A stretch of 64,000 bases of DNA from Echinococcus granulosus (lineage: Eukaryota > Platyhelminthes > Cestoda > Cyclophyllidea > Taeniidae), in assembly GCF_000524195.1 (NCBI RefSeq), contig NW_020170381.1:2216908-2280907 (forward strand), read 5' to 3'. Position numbers and translations under genes: made by a program. Shown piece after piece: positions 28,601 through 43,600 of this stretch. Within the stretch, counting starts at the first letter, position 1, and each line of letters starts with the position of its first letter. The notes under the pieces were generated by a model. That model saw only the letters and a program-made list of their open reading frames with translations. It did not search any database and was not told where the DNA came from.

Positions 28601-31600
28601 CGATTTCAGTACCGAGTAAAAAGCGAGGAGCTGCCCCCTTAACTCCACAAATTTTTACAGTAAGCGCGTTTAAGATATTTGATAAGGTCAATGATAAGAC
28701 TCTACACATGAAACCTCACCATATTCTTCGGTGAACCTCGAGTTAGTGTCATCGTCTTCACCGCGAACGTTAGAGAGTTCAATATACACAGGGTTGTGCT
28801 TATCCTTAACCTCGGATTGCGCAAAAATGGGCATAAGGATGCTGAGACGGCGTCGGGTGGATTTTAGGGCGCCGAGTGGAGGGGCATTAGAAGCCCCAGC
28901 GAGGTTGCGGCGACCGTTTGCACCGCTGCTGCCGTCCCACTGGCTTGAGTGCTCCACTGTACGCACAGCCGCTGAGGAGGAGGCGGAGGAGGAGGCCGCC
29001 ACCTGTGCACGGGTGGCATGCTGGTGCGACTCACGCAGGAAGGTAGTTATCTCGTTCAACAACTGCACCGCCATCACAAGCAACGCGTAGGGACAACTAT
29101 CGCCATTCGGATTAACCGTGGCTGGGAGTGAATTCAATGGAGTTCATATGTAGATAGATTCAAAATATAGACTGGATAGATTAGATTAGATAGATGGACA
29201 CATCGACAGCTTATAGTAAGAATGCAATAAAGATAGGCAGCTATGTAGATAGATAGTCCTTAATAGTGCTGAAGTTTAAGAGAGTTTTGTCAAGGCTTTC
29301 TGATTAATGAAAAGACCATAGGAGAGAAGATAAGCCCACTATTTGTCTCTTGCTACCTATTTTCTGCGAACTGTTTACATTAAGCTTGCGCTTGACTTCC
29401 ACTAGTCCGGAACGCTTGTGAGTCACGCCAAATGTTAGAGGCTTTTTTACTATCCACTTATTAGGCAAATGATAGAAAATCTCACCATCATCGAGGAAGT
29501 TTTCGTCGCTCTGAAAATCGCGATTGAGATAGATTTCCGCTGAAGAATTCCCCTCTAGAAATGCCATGATGCGAATTCCTAGAGCCTGGAAATGAACAAA
29601 AGGTTTCGTAGGAGGAAATTTAAAGCACAAAACTCGCTTAACAGTGATCAAAATTACGATGAGTAGGGTGAAATTCTTGAAATGGGATTATAATGTAATG
29701 GGAGATGCAAAGGATGATTTTAAAACTCAGGTGAGTTACCTGTGTGTTAGATTAGAATTATAAAGTACGGATTTTAAGATTCGTCAAATTATTAATTTCT
29801 GTTTTAGTAACCTGAGTAAGGTGGTGGCTAAAGTAAATAGTTGAAGTAATTGCTGGTTTTTTATATTTTCAAAGTCCTAGGAGAAATGAATTCATTTTGC
29901 AACCATGGCACGTAATTACATCGTCAAAAGCTAATCCATTAAAAGGCGCAGTCTTTAATTTGAACATAAAATTTGTCTATCACATGACTTCTTCCTGCAA
30001 GTACTCATCGTCACTTTTAAAAGCCTCGCTTATTTGTCAGAATGCATGATTCAGATGCAAAAAATACGGTTTTTTAAGAGTAGTACTCAGCATGGCTGAA
30101 AAGTGTCTAAGAATGGTCAGAAATTTCCGACACCTCGCAAGGGAAAGTCAACATCACTCCAACCACTGACTGGGCAGTCTGCAGCAATTGGTCTCGACGC
30201 ACAAGCTCATGAATGATTTGATGGCCATGGGCGTTAACTCATCATTGACAAAATTTCAGCGAGAGGCAATATTCTCAAGATACTTGTGAAAAAGTTATAG
30301 GCACATTTTAGCCCTTGCATTAGCAGCCCCCAATTAATCGCAATCCAAAGGCACCAACGCTCATTCTATTAGTAAGCAAATGGAAAGAATATGCAAAATG
30401 TTTTGCTAGGTATTATGCACTGAGTGGTGCATCCGAAGTGAAACCTTTTACATGCTATGTAAGGCGCTAAAATTGCAGGAAATTCGTTACAGTAATCCCT
30501 CAGTCGCGTGTTTTGACAGAGTAATCCCTACCACAGCCAATCTTGTTTTAGTAAAATTCTTCTTGTTCATTCCATTCTACTTCGCAGAAGGAATATTGGA
30601 ACAATACGTATCAAAATATGGCCCAAAATCTTTTTCCTAAGCAGCAAAAGCCAGGTTACATCACACTGCCAAAAGAGATGCAGTTACATGAGCTCCTTTC
30701 GGCTCTCCCAGAACGAAAGCATATGTGGTTGTACACTCCAGTGAACCTCATTAAGTACCATTATGGCAGGTCAGAAGTGTTTCACAAAAGTCGGCTAAGC
30801 TACGACCTAGCATGTAAAGTCTTTAATACTTTTCTCATCATTCATAAAGTACGCTTAAAGAATGCTTAACAGAGAACGTGTTTCTTATTTAACGAAAAAT
30901 AATGATGATCCAGCCTAAGGTACTATTGAAATGGCTGTGGCGGCCTAAATAAAGCCTGGTGAAGGAAGGTGGGAGAAGAGATTGGACCTCAGCCCAGCTG
31001 TGGAACAGGCGACCGGCCGACCACTGAATTTGTGAGGTGGTGCAAAACGCAGAGCTGTGCAGGTCGATGGAGTCAGCGCCAGCGCTGGCAGGCCCGGAAA
31101 TTGAAATAGCGATGCGCTGCGAGGAGGTGGTGGATTGGGTCAGATGCTCGGCTTGCTGTATTGGCAGTGGTAGGTTGATCTTCATCCATGCTGGCCACTC
31201 GCCGCGGTTGCAGCGATGTACGAAAAAGGCACACTCTAAGAGTAGACAGGCTCTGGCCAACACCGGTGCGTTCTACCAGCAGCAATACAGTGTAAAGCAA
31301 AATATGCTTTTGATCTTTGAATTTGGACTACTCTCCGCAGGGGTATATAAAAACAAGCCTACATTATAGACTAGTTAGACGTAATTTTTTCCTGATGACT
31401 TCTGATATTTGGAAATGTTACAAGTTTGATGTCCTTCCGCCTCCTTCATCACCACTGCTTACTGTTAAAACTTAACAAATATATGTTACTAAAACAATAT
31501 CTTCACATCTGAGTCCAAAGGTTGGTTCAGAAAATATGGCATAACTGCTGACTACATCAAAGGCCACCTATTACGCTTCGGGCGGTAGAAGCTAGTCAAG

Positions 31601-34600
31601 AAATGTCTTTTGGACGGAAAAAATCTTCAAGTGCAAATGACTTCGCTAGCTTTACGACCGATAATCGGAGATAAAGCAAACAATCTGGTAAAATGTTACC
31701 TGTCCTGAAAACTGTCTTGAATTTGTATCACCTATCGCCAGCTTTTCCATCGAAAGATAGGTGCCCTTTTGCATCGATGACTAATGAATTGAACTGCATC
31801 CTTGCCTCACTTAGTTTGTATTTTTAATTTTCAAGGCACAAAATAGGTTTTACCAAAGGCTTAAACTTATTCGTTAGGTTCTGAATTACAGAAATGGTGG
31901 CGAAATAAGCTACTCGAGCAGTGGATTATTGCCTTTCAAAGCTTAGTTATTTATTCTAATATCTCAAAATGTGGCTAATGGTAGGCCTCAAGTGGCTCAC
32001 CAAATCGAGAAAAGAGGCGACTAGTTGCGGTTCTGGTAGAGTTCCAGGTTCCAAACACTCAAGAAGAAAGGCGAAATCACGCAGATTTTCCTTCAATGCT
32101 GGGAGGTCGACAAGTCGCCTTTCAATCACAGGTTTGCAGAATTTTGTCTCGACTAAATTTAATTGTAATGACATGAAAGGATATACCTCATTTCTTGTAT
32201 GTTAATTTATTTATCAATAATTGTGCAATGAAATGATTGAGAAGTGTTATCATACATCTAAACTAAAGACGCCAATTTCAGATGATTTCAACTAATCATG
32301 CACGTGGTTAGCATCAAACACGAAAATGAAACCTGAGCTTCCCGAATAATCCAGTCGTAGTCATGGGCTCTTCCATAACAGGCCGAGCCACTTTGATGTG
32401 TATGGTGAAAGTATCTTTTTCTAACGATGTTGATGAAAACTTTTCTTAATTTGATCTTATTTTGCCACTAATAGCCATTTCAAAAAAGCTACTACTAAGA
32501 ATTAAAAGAAAGTCGAAAGTAGCTACTCGTGTTACCTGACTTCAAATTCTGACCATGTGATCGCTTGTTCTGCAGAGCCGAAGAACAATCGCCCACATCA
32601 ATAAAATCGGTTGGTGGTATAATCATTGAGGGTCTCTTGGGGGCGAATGTGGGCCACAGCGAATTCCTCGCAGAGAGCCTAATTAATAATAAGGAAATAA
32701 GATTGCGATGAAAATGACAAATCGACGGGGACTAAAACAGAGGCAAGTCAGGAAATGGCTGTATTTCGCGCAGGCTTAACTAACAAAAAATAGGGGTGGA
32801 AGTAAGATCATAAATTTCACTGAGCTTGCGTGAAGTGCAGTGTGTCAGAAATAAGAAAGCTTATACATTGAAACTAAACAAGTGATAGCATAAGATGGTG
32901 TTGATGGCTGGAGCTCTTGATTCTCATGCTGATAGTATAGTTTTATGTCCAAATTATTGTTGTTACCTCCATCAATATGTTTACAACACACATGCTCGTG
33001 CAATCAGTTAGCAAAAACTGATAAAAACAAATACCACATATTTGTTACCAAGTTTTGAAGAAGAAATCGGGGTATCACATGTATGCAACACTGGTGGCAA
33101 ATGTGTTGACCAAAATTTAATCTTACATTCGCGGTCTTGGCAGCGATGCAGAGGGTTTATTTCTCATTAAGACGGTTCGCATAGGACAGAGGAGGGCGCA
33201 GAGTAGAGCCCGTCTAAAAGTGTTACCGTGGACGGACTTAAGGTAGGTGAGGAGATGGCGCACCTCCGTGAAGAGGCTGATATTCTCCTGAGTGGCCAAC
33301 TCGCGGCGGCACCGCACGAAGCGACGCACCAAGGTACCCATCAGGCTAGAGATGATTACGCCCTCTGCACCCCGCGTGCCCTCTCCCGTGAAGGACTGGC
33401 CAAAGCTGTTGTGGTAGCTCCATTTCTCCGAGGAACCTGTGGTTGGATAAAAGGTGTTCTCTTAAGTCCTCTTCACCTTCATATGACTGCATTTCCGGTA
33501 ATGTTTTTCACGGTTAGATTAACTAGATCTGTCAAGAGATAAATTTGCAATGTGCATACAATTGATAGGTTGATATACCATCATCGANNNNNNNNNNNNN
33601 NNNNNNNNNNNNNNNNNNNNNNNNNNNNNNNNNNNNNNNNNNNNNNNNNNNNNNNNNNNNNNNNNNNNNNNNNNNNNNNNNNNNNNNTGATATCACGAAA
33701 GCTTATCTGTTCCTGATTTGTCTTCTACTGTAAAACAGAAGCAGAATTCATAGTTATTTTAGGTTTTTTAAGGTCTTTGAAGAACTCTCAATGTCTCAAT
33801 CAGGGCTACATTTCGAATTTCACAACTCTTGGAACTTTAAGATACCTTTAGTGGCAAAGACAAGGCTAGTATGTCTCGCTCTAGCCATCCATTCACACGA
33901 ATTATACGGGTTTCAGGATCTGTTAATTTTTGTCGTTATGGAGAACAGCACAGTTCTTAGTCGTGTATCGGCGTTAAATGAAATGAAGGAAATCATATTG
34001 GGCCCTATTTGTGATGATGACTTTGTAAATGCATGCAATAATTTCTGAAAAACTATCATATATTGAACACTTCCGCTCATTCAGAGGGCTTTGGAGCTTT
34101 TAATGAAAGAAATCACATTTAGTAGACTATCGGTGACTTTGTACTTTAGTGGCTAAAGTAAATTCCCTAAGAGTACTTTCATTGTTGGGCGCTCTGGACA
34201 GGATTTTGATTCAGCTTGTGCTTTAAAGTATCACTAAGAGCATACGTGGTAGGACCGACTCGCAGCGTAGACACGATCAAATAACGAAACACTAACATTT
34301 TAGATAATTGTTTAATCAGTTAACGAAGTAGTATATAATGAAATTTGGCGTTCTGTCGTTCTTAACTCATGCACGTGCCCAATGCGGTGTTTCAACTTTG
34401 ACGCTATTCTACTGTCCATTATATTTGAACTTGAAAAATCTCCTCACGCGAGAAAGGACTTTGATTGATAATATTTGTAACCTTATACTACATCATCTTT
34501 GACTAAAATCAAACCTTACTTTGTTACTTAAAAAGCATGCAAATGCCGATGAAATGTTTTAAGGAATGATTGAATTTGGCCTGCAGTCGAGTCAGCAATT

Positions 34601-37600
34601 CAAAAGTGTGTGATTTGGGAAATTCTCCACTTTAGTCGTAAATCTTTCGTGCATAAATTGGACTTTTTCGAGGACTAGGAGTAGGCTGACTTCACTAAGG
34701 CAAATGACAGTTCTTTCCTGTCAACTAGCTCTGCACAGCTTCCTCTCCCGACTCGAAGTTTGAGCGGACTGCGGTAAAATTATAGAAATCGCCAAGCTCG
34801 ACTTAATCTCAAAGTTAGGGGCATTTTAGTCAAGCAAAGAAGGTAATTATCATCGTGGAAAGTGGTGGGAATGTTTCGATGATTATTAAGCGGGGCAATT
34901 TTAATATGGTAGGCAGAGACGAAGAAGTTTGTCTGAGCATTTAAAAATATGTTATGGCATATTGAAAGGACATACATGTGGTGAACTAGGAAATTATGTA
35001 GTTGCTTTAGATGGGGAAAAGAGCTGCGTATAATTCATAAGTACATTTTCAGATTTGCCTATGAAGAAATTAAAGACGCGAAAATGGAACATTTGCACAG
35101 AGTACATGTCCAAATTCCTTCTCAACTTTTCGGTTGCAATCTTAAATTATTTCCAAAAATATGTGTTGTAACCGCATACTCCTGTAGAGAAAAGCCGATT
35201 TGATGCCTTGAACTTTATCTACTGGTATTACCATAACTTTGATATCAATTAAACGGTTACGTAGTGAACTATCAACTCGTATTCAAACCGATCGCAGCAA
35301 CCACTCATTTACTTTTCTTCGATATAAGCAAACTTATAAGCATTTATTAGTCAGATATATGTATATGTGTGTATGTAGACACCAGCACAATAAAATGATA
35401 TTTTCTTCGGCCATGGCAACGGTTGCTAACACTGAACGTTGTTCCTTTTCCCCCCACTCCTCAGCCTCAGACAACACCAACTTTTTGACAACATTCACCT
35501 TTCTTGATTGCTATCTTCACATTGCGTGCGCACACACTGCATGATTCTGCCTACACATCGGACGTCTAACAGAAGAATTTGCCCCGAGTGATGGGCATGA
35601 AAGCATTTTGAGACACTTTCCCAGAGCTTTTGTTGCATCATTTTCCATTATAGTTATGCAGATAGAGCAAGCTCTTTGCACCTTTTTTCTGTATTTTTAA
35701 AGTGATTCAACAGCTCAATGCAGGTATATTCGAAGAAGCGCTGCCCAGTCCTTGCACTGTCTTTCGCAGCATTTCCTCTGAATTTGTTTCTCCTGTCAAT
35801 CGGTAATATTTGTAGTAATATTATCATTTACACTGATTAAGTTTGTCTATTATTTCCCATGCCAATTCACCTTTTGGAAGGAATATTTCAAAAGATTGAT
35901 TAGTTAAGAGGTTTGTTAAGACTCGACTACTATGCCACTGTCATACTTATTTTGAAGATATACTTATTAGTACACTTCATTTTCACAAACTTCCCTGATT
36001 TTGCACTTAATACGAAACGTTTAGTACTATTTCAAAACTATTTTACTTACGGTTCTTTAAATATCGTAAAATCTTACTATTCTGAAATATTAGAGATGAT
36101 ACTAACCAGATCTAGTTGGATTGAGGACGACAGGATCAAGACAGAAGCTGGTGAGACCATGAAGGAACTCCATCAACTCAGTGATGGGTACAGCAGCAAT
36201 GAGGCGCGAGAAGAAGCAGTAGAAGAGGCTCTTGTTTGCGTGGAACATGCGCAGCAGACACTCGTGGGCGTGTCGACGCAGCATCGCCGTCACCGCGCCT
36301 GCCTGATTATCGGGGTACCCCAATCCGCTTGTCGTGCTTCTCAGCCCTCCGCCGCCACCGCTGCCGCACACATTTGGATGGCCGTGGGAGCAACCTAATA
36401 CTCGAATTATTCTGCGTTAAAGAAGGATGTAAAGTTGCGGTGAGTCTCCAACCCACTGTAGGTTCTTTGTTTACAGTTGATTTTCCACTTTAGAGAGGAA
36501 AATTGAGATCATGTTTGCAAATGAGATATAGCATTTGAAACCGATTAGTAGATACTCCTAGTTGTAATTTTTACGGTACAATGATAATGATTCATCGAAA
36601 TGCCTCCGAAATGACTACAGCGAAGTGGTTACTTTGACTACAACCTTATAATCAAATAACATTGTCGCCTTTCTCCCGCAGTCCCAAATAGTTGGACTGG
36701 GAAGAACAACTGGTAGACTGAAACATAGTTGCAGGTCGGCAACGAGTTTAGCATCAGTTGCCTCAGTGTTTACTTTTGTCAAAACATTTGCCCTAGTTTT
36801 GTTCCCAAGGGTGAATTTCCATTGCCTCAGAAGTGTAATGCAGATGAACAGCAATTAGCTTTGAATTAAAGACGCATAAAAGCTTGAACTTAAGAACCCT
36901 GTGAAGTGTATATTTTAGGCAAAGGGGGTGGATATTTAAAAAAAATATTTCCAATACGCTACTCCACTACGTAGTTTTAAAACGAAAATCACTTTGTTTA
37001 ACATTTTGAAAGTAAAACAATGAAATTTGAACGTAATCTGTTCGTCTTGAAATGAGACCCTCTTCAATGAGCCACTTTTGAATAACATAAGTTCTATTTT
37101 GCCTTTAGAGGTGGCTCTCATGCACAGGTGCCAACTGCCTCCGTAGTTTTTGCATCAATTATGAAAGTTAAAGCTAGTTTTATTTCATCGCTCGGATACG
37201 GTGTGCTTGATTTACTTAGCATTTATCCTGCCAATAAGTATGCGACAATTTTGCGTTGAAAACGCACTTGAGGTTTTCTTGTGCTATGCACCATTAACCA
37301 TGGAAACAATTCTGTTTTGAATTATTGTACTACACACATCCCTTTCTTTCTGATCCAAGTGCACTCGGCCATTAGTAGTCAAAATAAGTTCCCGCAACTA
37401 CGCTGATTACCATAACAAATTCAAAACGTAGGATAAATAGCTTGGAAGATTCACGGTGATTTATTAAAATGAGGAGTTAAACATACTAATGAAGACTTAG
37501 TCCTGCTTTGTCTCGATTTATTTGCGAGGTTCGGATGCTTATTACCCAATACTTAACCATACTACTATTCCACGACCGACATTGATTACTTACTTGACAA

Positions 37601-40600
37601 GAATTTCCATAATCAGACCAAAGTTGATAGTCGCCTGCTGTTGCTCCTCAGCCAGCATAGCCGGTGTTTTTTCCTGTAGAGTGGTATTCTCCCCTGTTCT
37701 GACCTTCCTTTGTGGTCGCTTGTCCACAATACGAAGCCTGTTTGGCAAGAGGCGTGTTGGTTCACAAGCCGGAATCTCACCACCGCGTCGAAACGAATAG
37801 TTATTCGATTGTCTTGTGGGGATCTGTTTTCGAGACTGAAACCGCACTTGAGTCGACGCTGTGGAGTCCACGTTGAGGTATTTATCAGATTTGCGGAAGT
37901 TGGAGTGCATTTGCTGAACCCGAACGCTCCTTGTCGCACTGTTCTCTTCATCCGAGCTCATCTCTGCTGAGCGCTCGCCACCATCATCGACGGGTATTTG
38001 GCGCCGGTTACGGATTCGACCGAATGGTGTCAAACGTCCACTACTGTTAACCTTGACGAGCTTCTCCACACTGCCAATGTCGTCGTGAGTGATAATCGAG
38101 GAGCCGCGTGAAGGAACGTGGGAAGCCCTACCACCGTAGCCCGACGTATAGTTAAGTCCCGGTTGGAGTCCGAGGATAGCAACAGATTTGCTACGTGCAT
38201 GTGGACCGTGGCGACCGTAAGTACGTCTACCCACTCGTGTCACTGAGGAGTGAGTGGAGTCTTCGTGCGATTGGCGATAGCATTGCCGCGGCTTCGACTG
38301 CTTCTTGGACTTGGGTTTCTTCCAGGTCAGAGCGCACAGGTCAATGAGGCAGTAGACGTTCTTCAATAGATGCTCGCCCACGCGAATGGAACTTTGAAGG
38401 TTGCAAACCCAATAGAGACCGCGCAGTAATGTGGCGCAATTTATTTGGCCATCCCTCTTGATGTAATGGTTAGACCCGGTTACTTCGTCGATCTCAAAAC
38501 AAAACATACATAATTTTACCAGCAGCATAGGATACAATCAGAATTTGAAAGTGCCTTACGAACAAATGTATGCTAAAACAGTAGCCACTTTTCGATTTGA
38601 TGCACAAAGGGTTAAAGTTAAATAATTGGTCAAACACATCATGTTTACGGCTCGTGAACATGAGAACCAAATAGATATTTTTGCAACTTTATTGTCACCT
38701 TTTTCGAAATTTCGTCACAACTAACGCCAATATGACCTATCGTCTTCACGCCAATCTCCTGAGCAAAAGGTTGCTAGTAATAAGGCTACCTCCTTGTCCC
38801 AATGTATTGTGTCTCATTAACTTTCAGGCTCAAATAGCGTTTACTTTTCATGACGAATGACAACACGTCATTTAAATAAAAATTAAATATGAGCCAAAAT
38901 GGCAAGTTATATTTGCCATATGTTGGTGCATACTGCGATTTACTAACGAAATGAATAGGTTCTAAAGGTAGGCACAAAAATCATTCTAAAGTGAGGCTGT
39001 GCTGTTGTCGAACCATGAGAGGCTTTTAAAGTTTGCTAGACAGTTAATATTTGCAACAATGCCTATGCGACATTCCGCCATCAAATGCAAAAAAATCCTC
39101 CTTGTGTATATTACTCCACTTTTAGGTAAAGTAGAATACTTTCAGTTAAGTGCTCCTACGCAAATCAAAATTAGCATAAATTTGTTTTGTTCGCCAGTTG
39201 TAAATAGCTTCCAAAAATCCAAGTAACTGCTCTGCCTATGCACAATTTAAGGCTATGGGATTGTTAGTCAAACATTCCGATTTCCAGAGGACGATGAGAA
39301 ACCTCATAACAGCACTTTGGATTTTTTTTTCACTAAATTTTCATAGGAGTTTAATTATTTTGAAATTACTTTAAGTAGAAATGAGTAATTTCCCACATGA
39401 GCATCACATCTTCAACACCGCAGGCACGTGCAACAAAGATAATGGTTACTTGACAATGGATATTTCCTAAATATAGGGTGAATTACTAAGGTTATGCAGT
39501 GAATGACCTCGACAGCATATCCCCAAACCTGTTAGAGCTTTTGTTTGCTTCTGTATATATTTGGTTTAATTAAGTAATTGTTTGTGCTTTGCGTTGTTTT
39601 TTTACAAAATAACTATAATCTGTACCTGCTGCACACTGTTGTAGGTGATGTTGGTGTCTGAATGACATCGATGGAGCAGAAATCCAAAGCCCAAGTCAAA
39701 ATTCACCGAGCCAGCATCGATGGAATTTTGGCTGTCCGTAACCTCGTCCAAATTCACAGTTACGTCACTGCCAAAAAAGCGGGCCTCGTTGAGTGAGATC
39801 TGTGATTTCGTTTTCGAGAAGAGCGGTCGGCCGTCGCGCAAATCGATGAGATCGGCAACAGATTTGGGCGAAAGAGGCGTCCGATTGGATCTGCGTAAAA
39901 TACTACCGCTAGCGGTATCCATCTGCTTGGTGTCGGTCGATGGCACTGTGAGAAATCCCGAGTGGTCTTCCGGTATGGATTCATCAGAGAGCGGCTTTGA
40001 AAGTGTCGGCTCATCCAGGTCTTGTGTAAAAAAATACAACACTCATCTACCTGGCTCAGTTACAGTTAACGACAGCAGCACATACATTATCATTACAGAA
40101 AAATAGCCGACCGTCAACGCTGAACAAAAATTACCGATATGCATGGATAATTTTGTTGTTTTCTTTCTGACACCGTTTGCAAATAAGTTGTTCCAATTCT
40201 CCACATTCTCCAATCATGCAACTCAACGGTTTGCATTACGCTACCTCATGGAATGTATTTTTATAATATCGCACTCGAGATCGTTAACAACAGTGGTATA
40301 ATAGGGCAAGTATAACACCAATGTCGAAAGTTGTTTAAAACCGCAAGTTCATTTTCAGCGTAATAAGTCTTTCTGAATACTTGAGTGAGCCCACTCTTTT
40401 ACTCTTTTGAAAAAAATAATAATCCAAAAATAACAAACACTTATTTGACATACTGGTATATTTTCAAAATCCACTTTAGTTTGAAAGTGTTAAAGTGGTG
40501 TGAATTAACCTATGCATACTCATGTTCCGTGGATGATTGGCATTTTTACATAGTTCAGCACTTGTTAATGTCTCACTCGAGAAAATCACGATTTGATCTT

Positions 40601-43600
40601 ATCGGTACCGTTGGAGTACATTCATTCCAAAAATGTTCTCAAAAAATTGATTGAGAGTTTGAATAAGCTGACAAGAATGGACAAATTCAGACCCTTTGCA
40701 AATCTTCTAGCCTAACGCATTGGTTTGGTGGGGCCCTCCCACAAATTGTGGTAACGTGTGACAGCCGTTTTTGTCATGTTTTTTAATCTTTTGTGTGCGT
40801 TTAAAAATGCTCATCCCTGAACTAATAATTGAGTGATACACTCTTGTTCTGTGATGGTGGATTCTTTGAAAGGAACCAGGTAAAACTTGTCCTCTTACCC
40901 TGTGATGGAATGCTACTCTCTAAAATGCAGATAATAAGGTGGGCTCCATGAGAAACGTTGACACTGCCATCAAATGATGAAACGACTTTGCAACTAAACG
41001 GTCGAAGGAAAATCAGGTTACAACTACTTGCTTCTTTGGACGATTAAAATAGGATTCACCTTAGTATAATAAATTGTAAACTCCATCAATTTATCTCTTA
41101 CATAAAATGAGTTTTTCTTAGTCGGGCATAACTCTAATGCAATATTTCCTTAAATATCTTTAATTCATGTACCTCTTGTCAACTATTTTTTTCAAATCAC
41201 AAAACCAAGTGCATATTGTGAGGATGTTTAAAAGCAGGGTCATACTTTGATGAGTAGACAGAACAATGACATTTTGTGTTAGCCTCTTCATTAAACCATT
41301 TCTTGGTATCTTTAAGCTTCGCGGTACTAAGTACAGAACATAAATTGCGTTTCACCAAATCAAAATTCACTTAAGTTATAACTGTTATGTCTTTTTTCAT
41401 CCATTTGTGCTTCGTGTAGCGTTATCATACCATTTTTAAACGAAATAAAGCAGTAATGGGGTTATTATACACTTGACTGTTTCAGTGCCACCATCGGTTT
41501 GGTTTTGCAGTATTCCTAATTTATGCTTGAAACTTTGTAGTCAGTTTAGCTCGAATAGAAACCCCACCACTTACTATTACTTCCAAGGTAATTCGTGTGC
41601 CCCAAGTCAAGTTTTCCCTTGCCATGGCGGGATCGACGGTCCTATTGATTGTAAGAAAAAACGGTTACCATTGGATTCAGCAGTTGGGTGCTTCAACCGA
41701 GAGCCACAACTTTATGCCACGAAAATAGATTAAATGTATGGAGGAAATCTTAGAAAAGTAACGAGCGGGATATTATATCAGGAAGTCCAACAGAGTGGGG
41801 TGTATAGGAGCTGTAAGTAGTGCATATTTCTTGCTTCGTTTGCTTCGACTTACTTTGATCTCAAAGACACCCATTTTTTTGATAGTTTTGCTCGACTCTA
41901 GTGAGGATTTGGGTGTCTGTTTACGTTTATAGAAAGTACCAGGGGAAGAGGTGACGATGGCATCGCTGGTGACGAAGCGTGCCTGAGAAGTGGGTGGGTC
42001 ACTCGAGAAGTGGTGCAGCGTTGGCAGCGTTGTAGGCTCTCGGAGCTGGCTAGCTGGTACAATCGACACTGGCTGGCTCTCTGTGTTAGATGACTGCTGG
42101 TCAAAACTGGAGGTATTCTGCGACATGCTCGTGGACTGCTTCTCATCACCTCCAGTACCATCAACGACAAATATTTTTCGGCGTCCTGGGCATGATATTA
42201 GAGAAAGCGTATTCACCACTTTTCTGGCAATTCAAGTAAGGAGTGTAGGTGTACTAGGTGTTTTTTGTGGTAAAAGGGAAGAATACAAAACTAAATCATA
42301 GATCTTTGAGGTTTTTGGTGTAATCATGCAGCCCTGATGAGGATTTGACTAAAGACAGTGGGCCGTAAATGACAGGTTGTAAATGGTGGTAAAAGAATGA
42401 TAGGCACTTTAGTTAAAAGGTCGTATTTTAATTATTCTAAATACATTCACGAGCAGAAAGCATCACTTTAAATACAGATTAAATTTACATTCATTTCTCT
42501 TGACATTATTTCATTTTTTCGAAGTAAATTTTGCGGTTGACAAAATATTGGAACGCAACATTGTTGATCAGATATCTTACTATTGCTATGCGAGGCAATA
42601 TTAAAATTTAAAAGATCCAAAAATAGGAATCTCAAGTACTACTCATTTCAGAGCCTATCGCTGGTGTAAAACTTTATGGAGGCAAATGAGAATGAATAAA
42701 GTAATATTCTGTAAATTTGGCTTGTCGTTTCAGCTCTAAAAGAAAGTTGGGAAGAGACTGCCTCTTAGTTTAGTTGAAAATGGCATCCTTCTTACCGTCA
42801 GCACTGTGGCGTTCTCCATTGTCACCTTCGTCAGTGATGTCAGTGGCCGCGGTGGCTATTGAAGCTGAGCCGGTGATGTGAGGCTGGCTGGCTGGCGTAG
42901 CAGTGATAGTAGAGGTTTCGAAGGAAGGATAGTGATGGGGAGGCGCGAGTTGGGGCATGGAGAGACTGCGCAGTACTCTGAGATCGGCGGCCTGGCCAGT
43001 GACAGCATCGGCGGCGGCGAAGAAGGCCTCGGGAAGAGTGGCACGGAGACGCTGAAACCGCGAATGCGCTCTCGCCTCGGCCCTCTCACGTCGACGCTCA
43101 TGGCGAAGCAGCATGAGACGCCGCTCTAAGTAGCGCAGCGCCCACACTGCACCCGCTTCAGACCACTCTGGCGAGAAGAGGCATCGCATCACTGCCAGGT
43201 CGCAGTGACTCGCCAGCACAGTATCTGTCGCCATCGCCTCCTTCAACACCGTCTGGGTCAATGACTCTATTTGCTCCTCCAGTGTTTGCTCCTACAAAGG
43301 GAATAATGGTCAAAGAACTATCAGTTTGTTTAAAATATAAACAGATTATCGTCTGTTGTGTATTCTACAAAGCTGTCAAGCAGACGCAAGTTTTTTGTGT
43401 AGAAAGCATGATACGATACCCACCAAATAGCTCCGACCAATTGTAAAACTCTCAGAGCGGTTCGACTTCGATTCCTCGGAGTCGGTATCCTTCAGGCTGA
43501 CTGGACAGATATCATTAAGGCGGGCCATTGGGACCACTGGACGATTATGACTTTGCTTCAGCGCACTCGCGCTGATTGACACAGAATGCCGATTGTAACA

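Noticed and set aside
30452..30869. Two consecutive plus-strand frames starting with ATG
   Set aside because: They lie in an unc-80 intron opposite to all other genes, are short, and show no recognisable domain.
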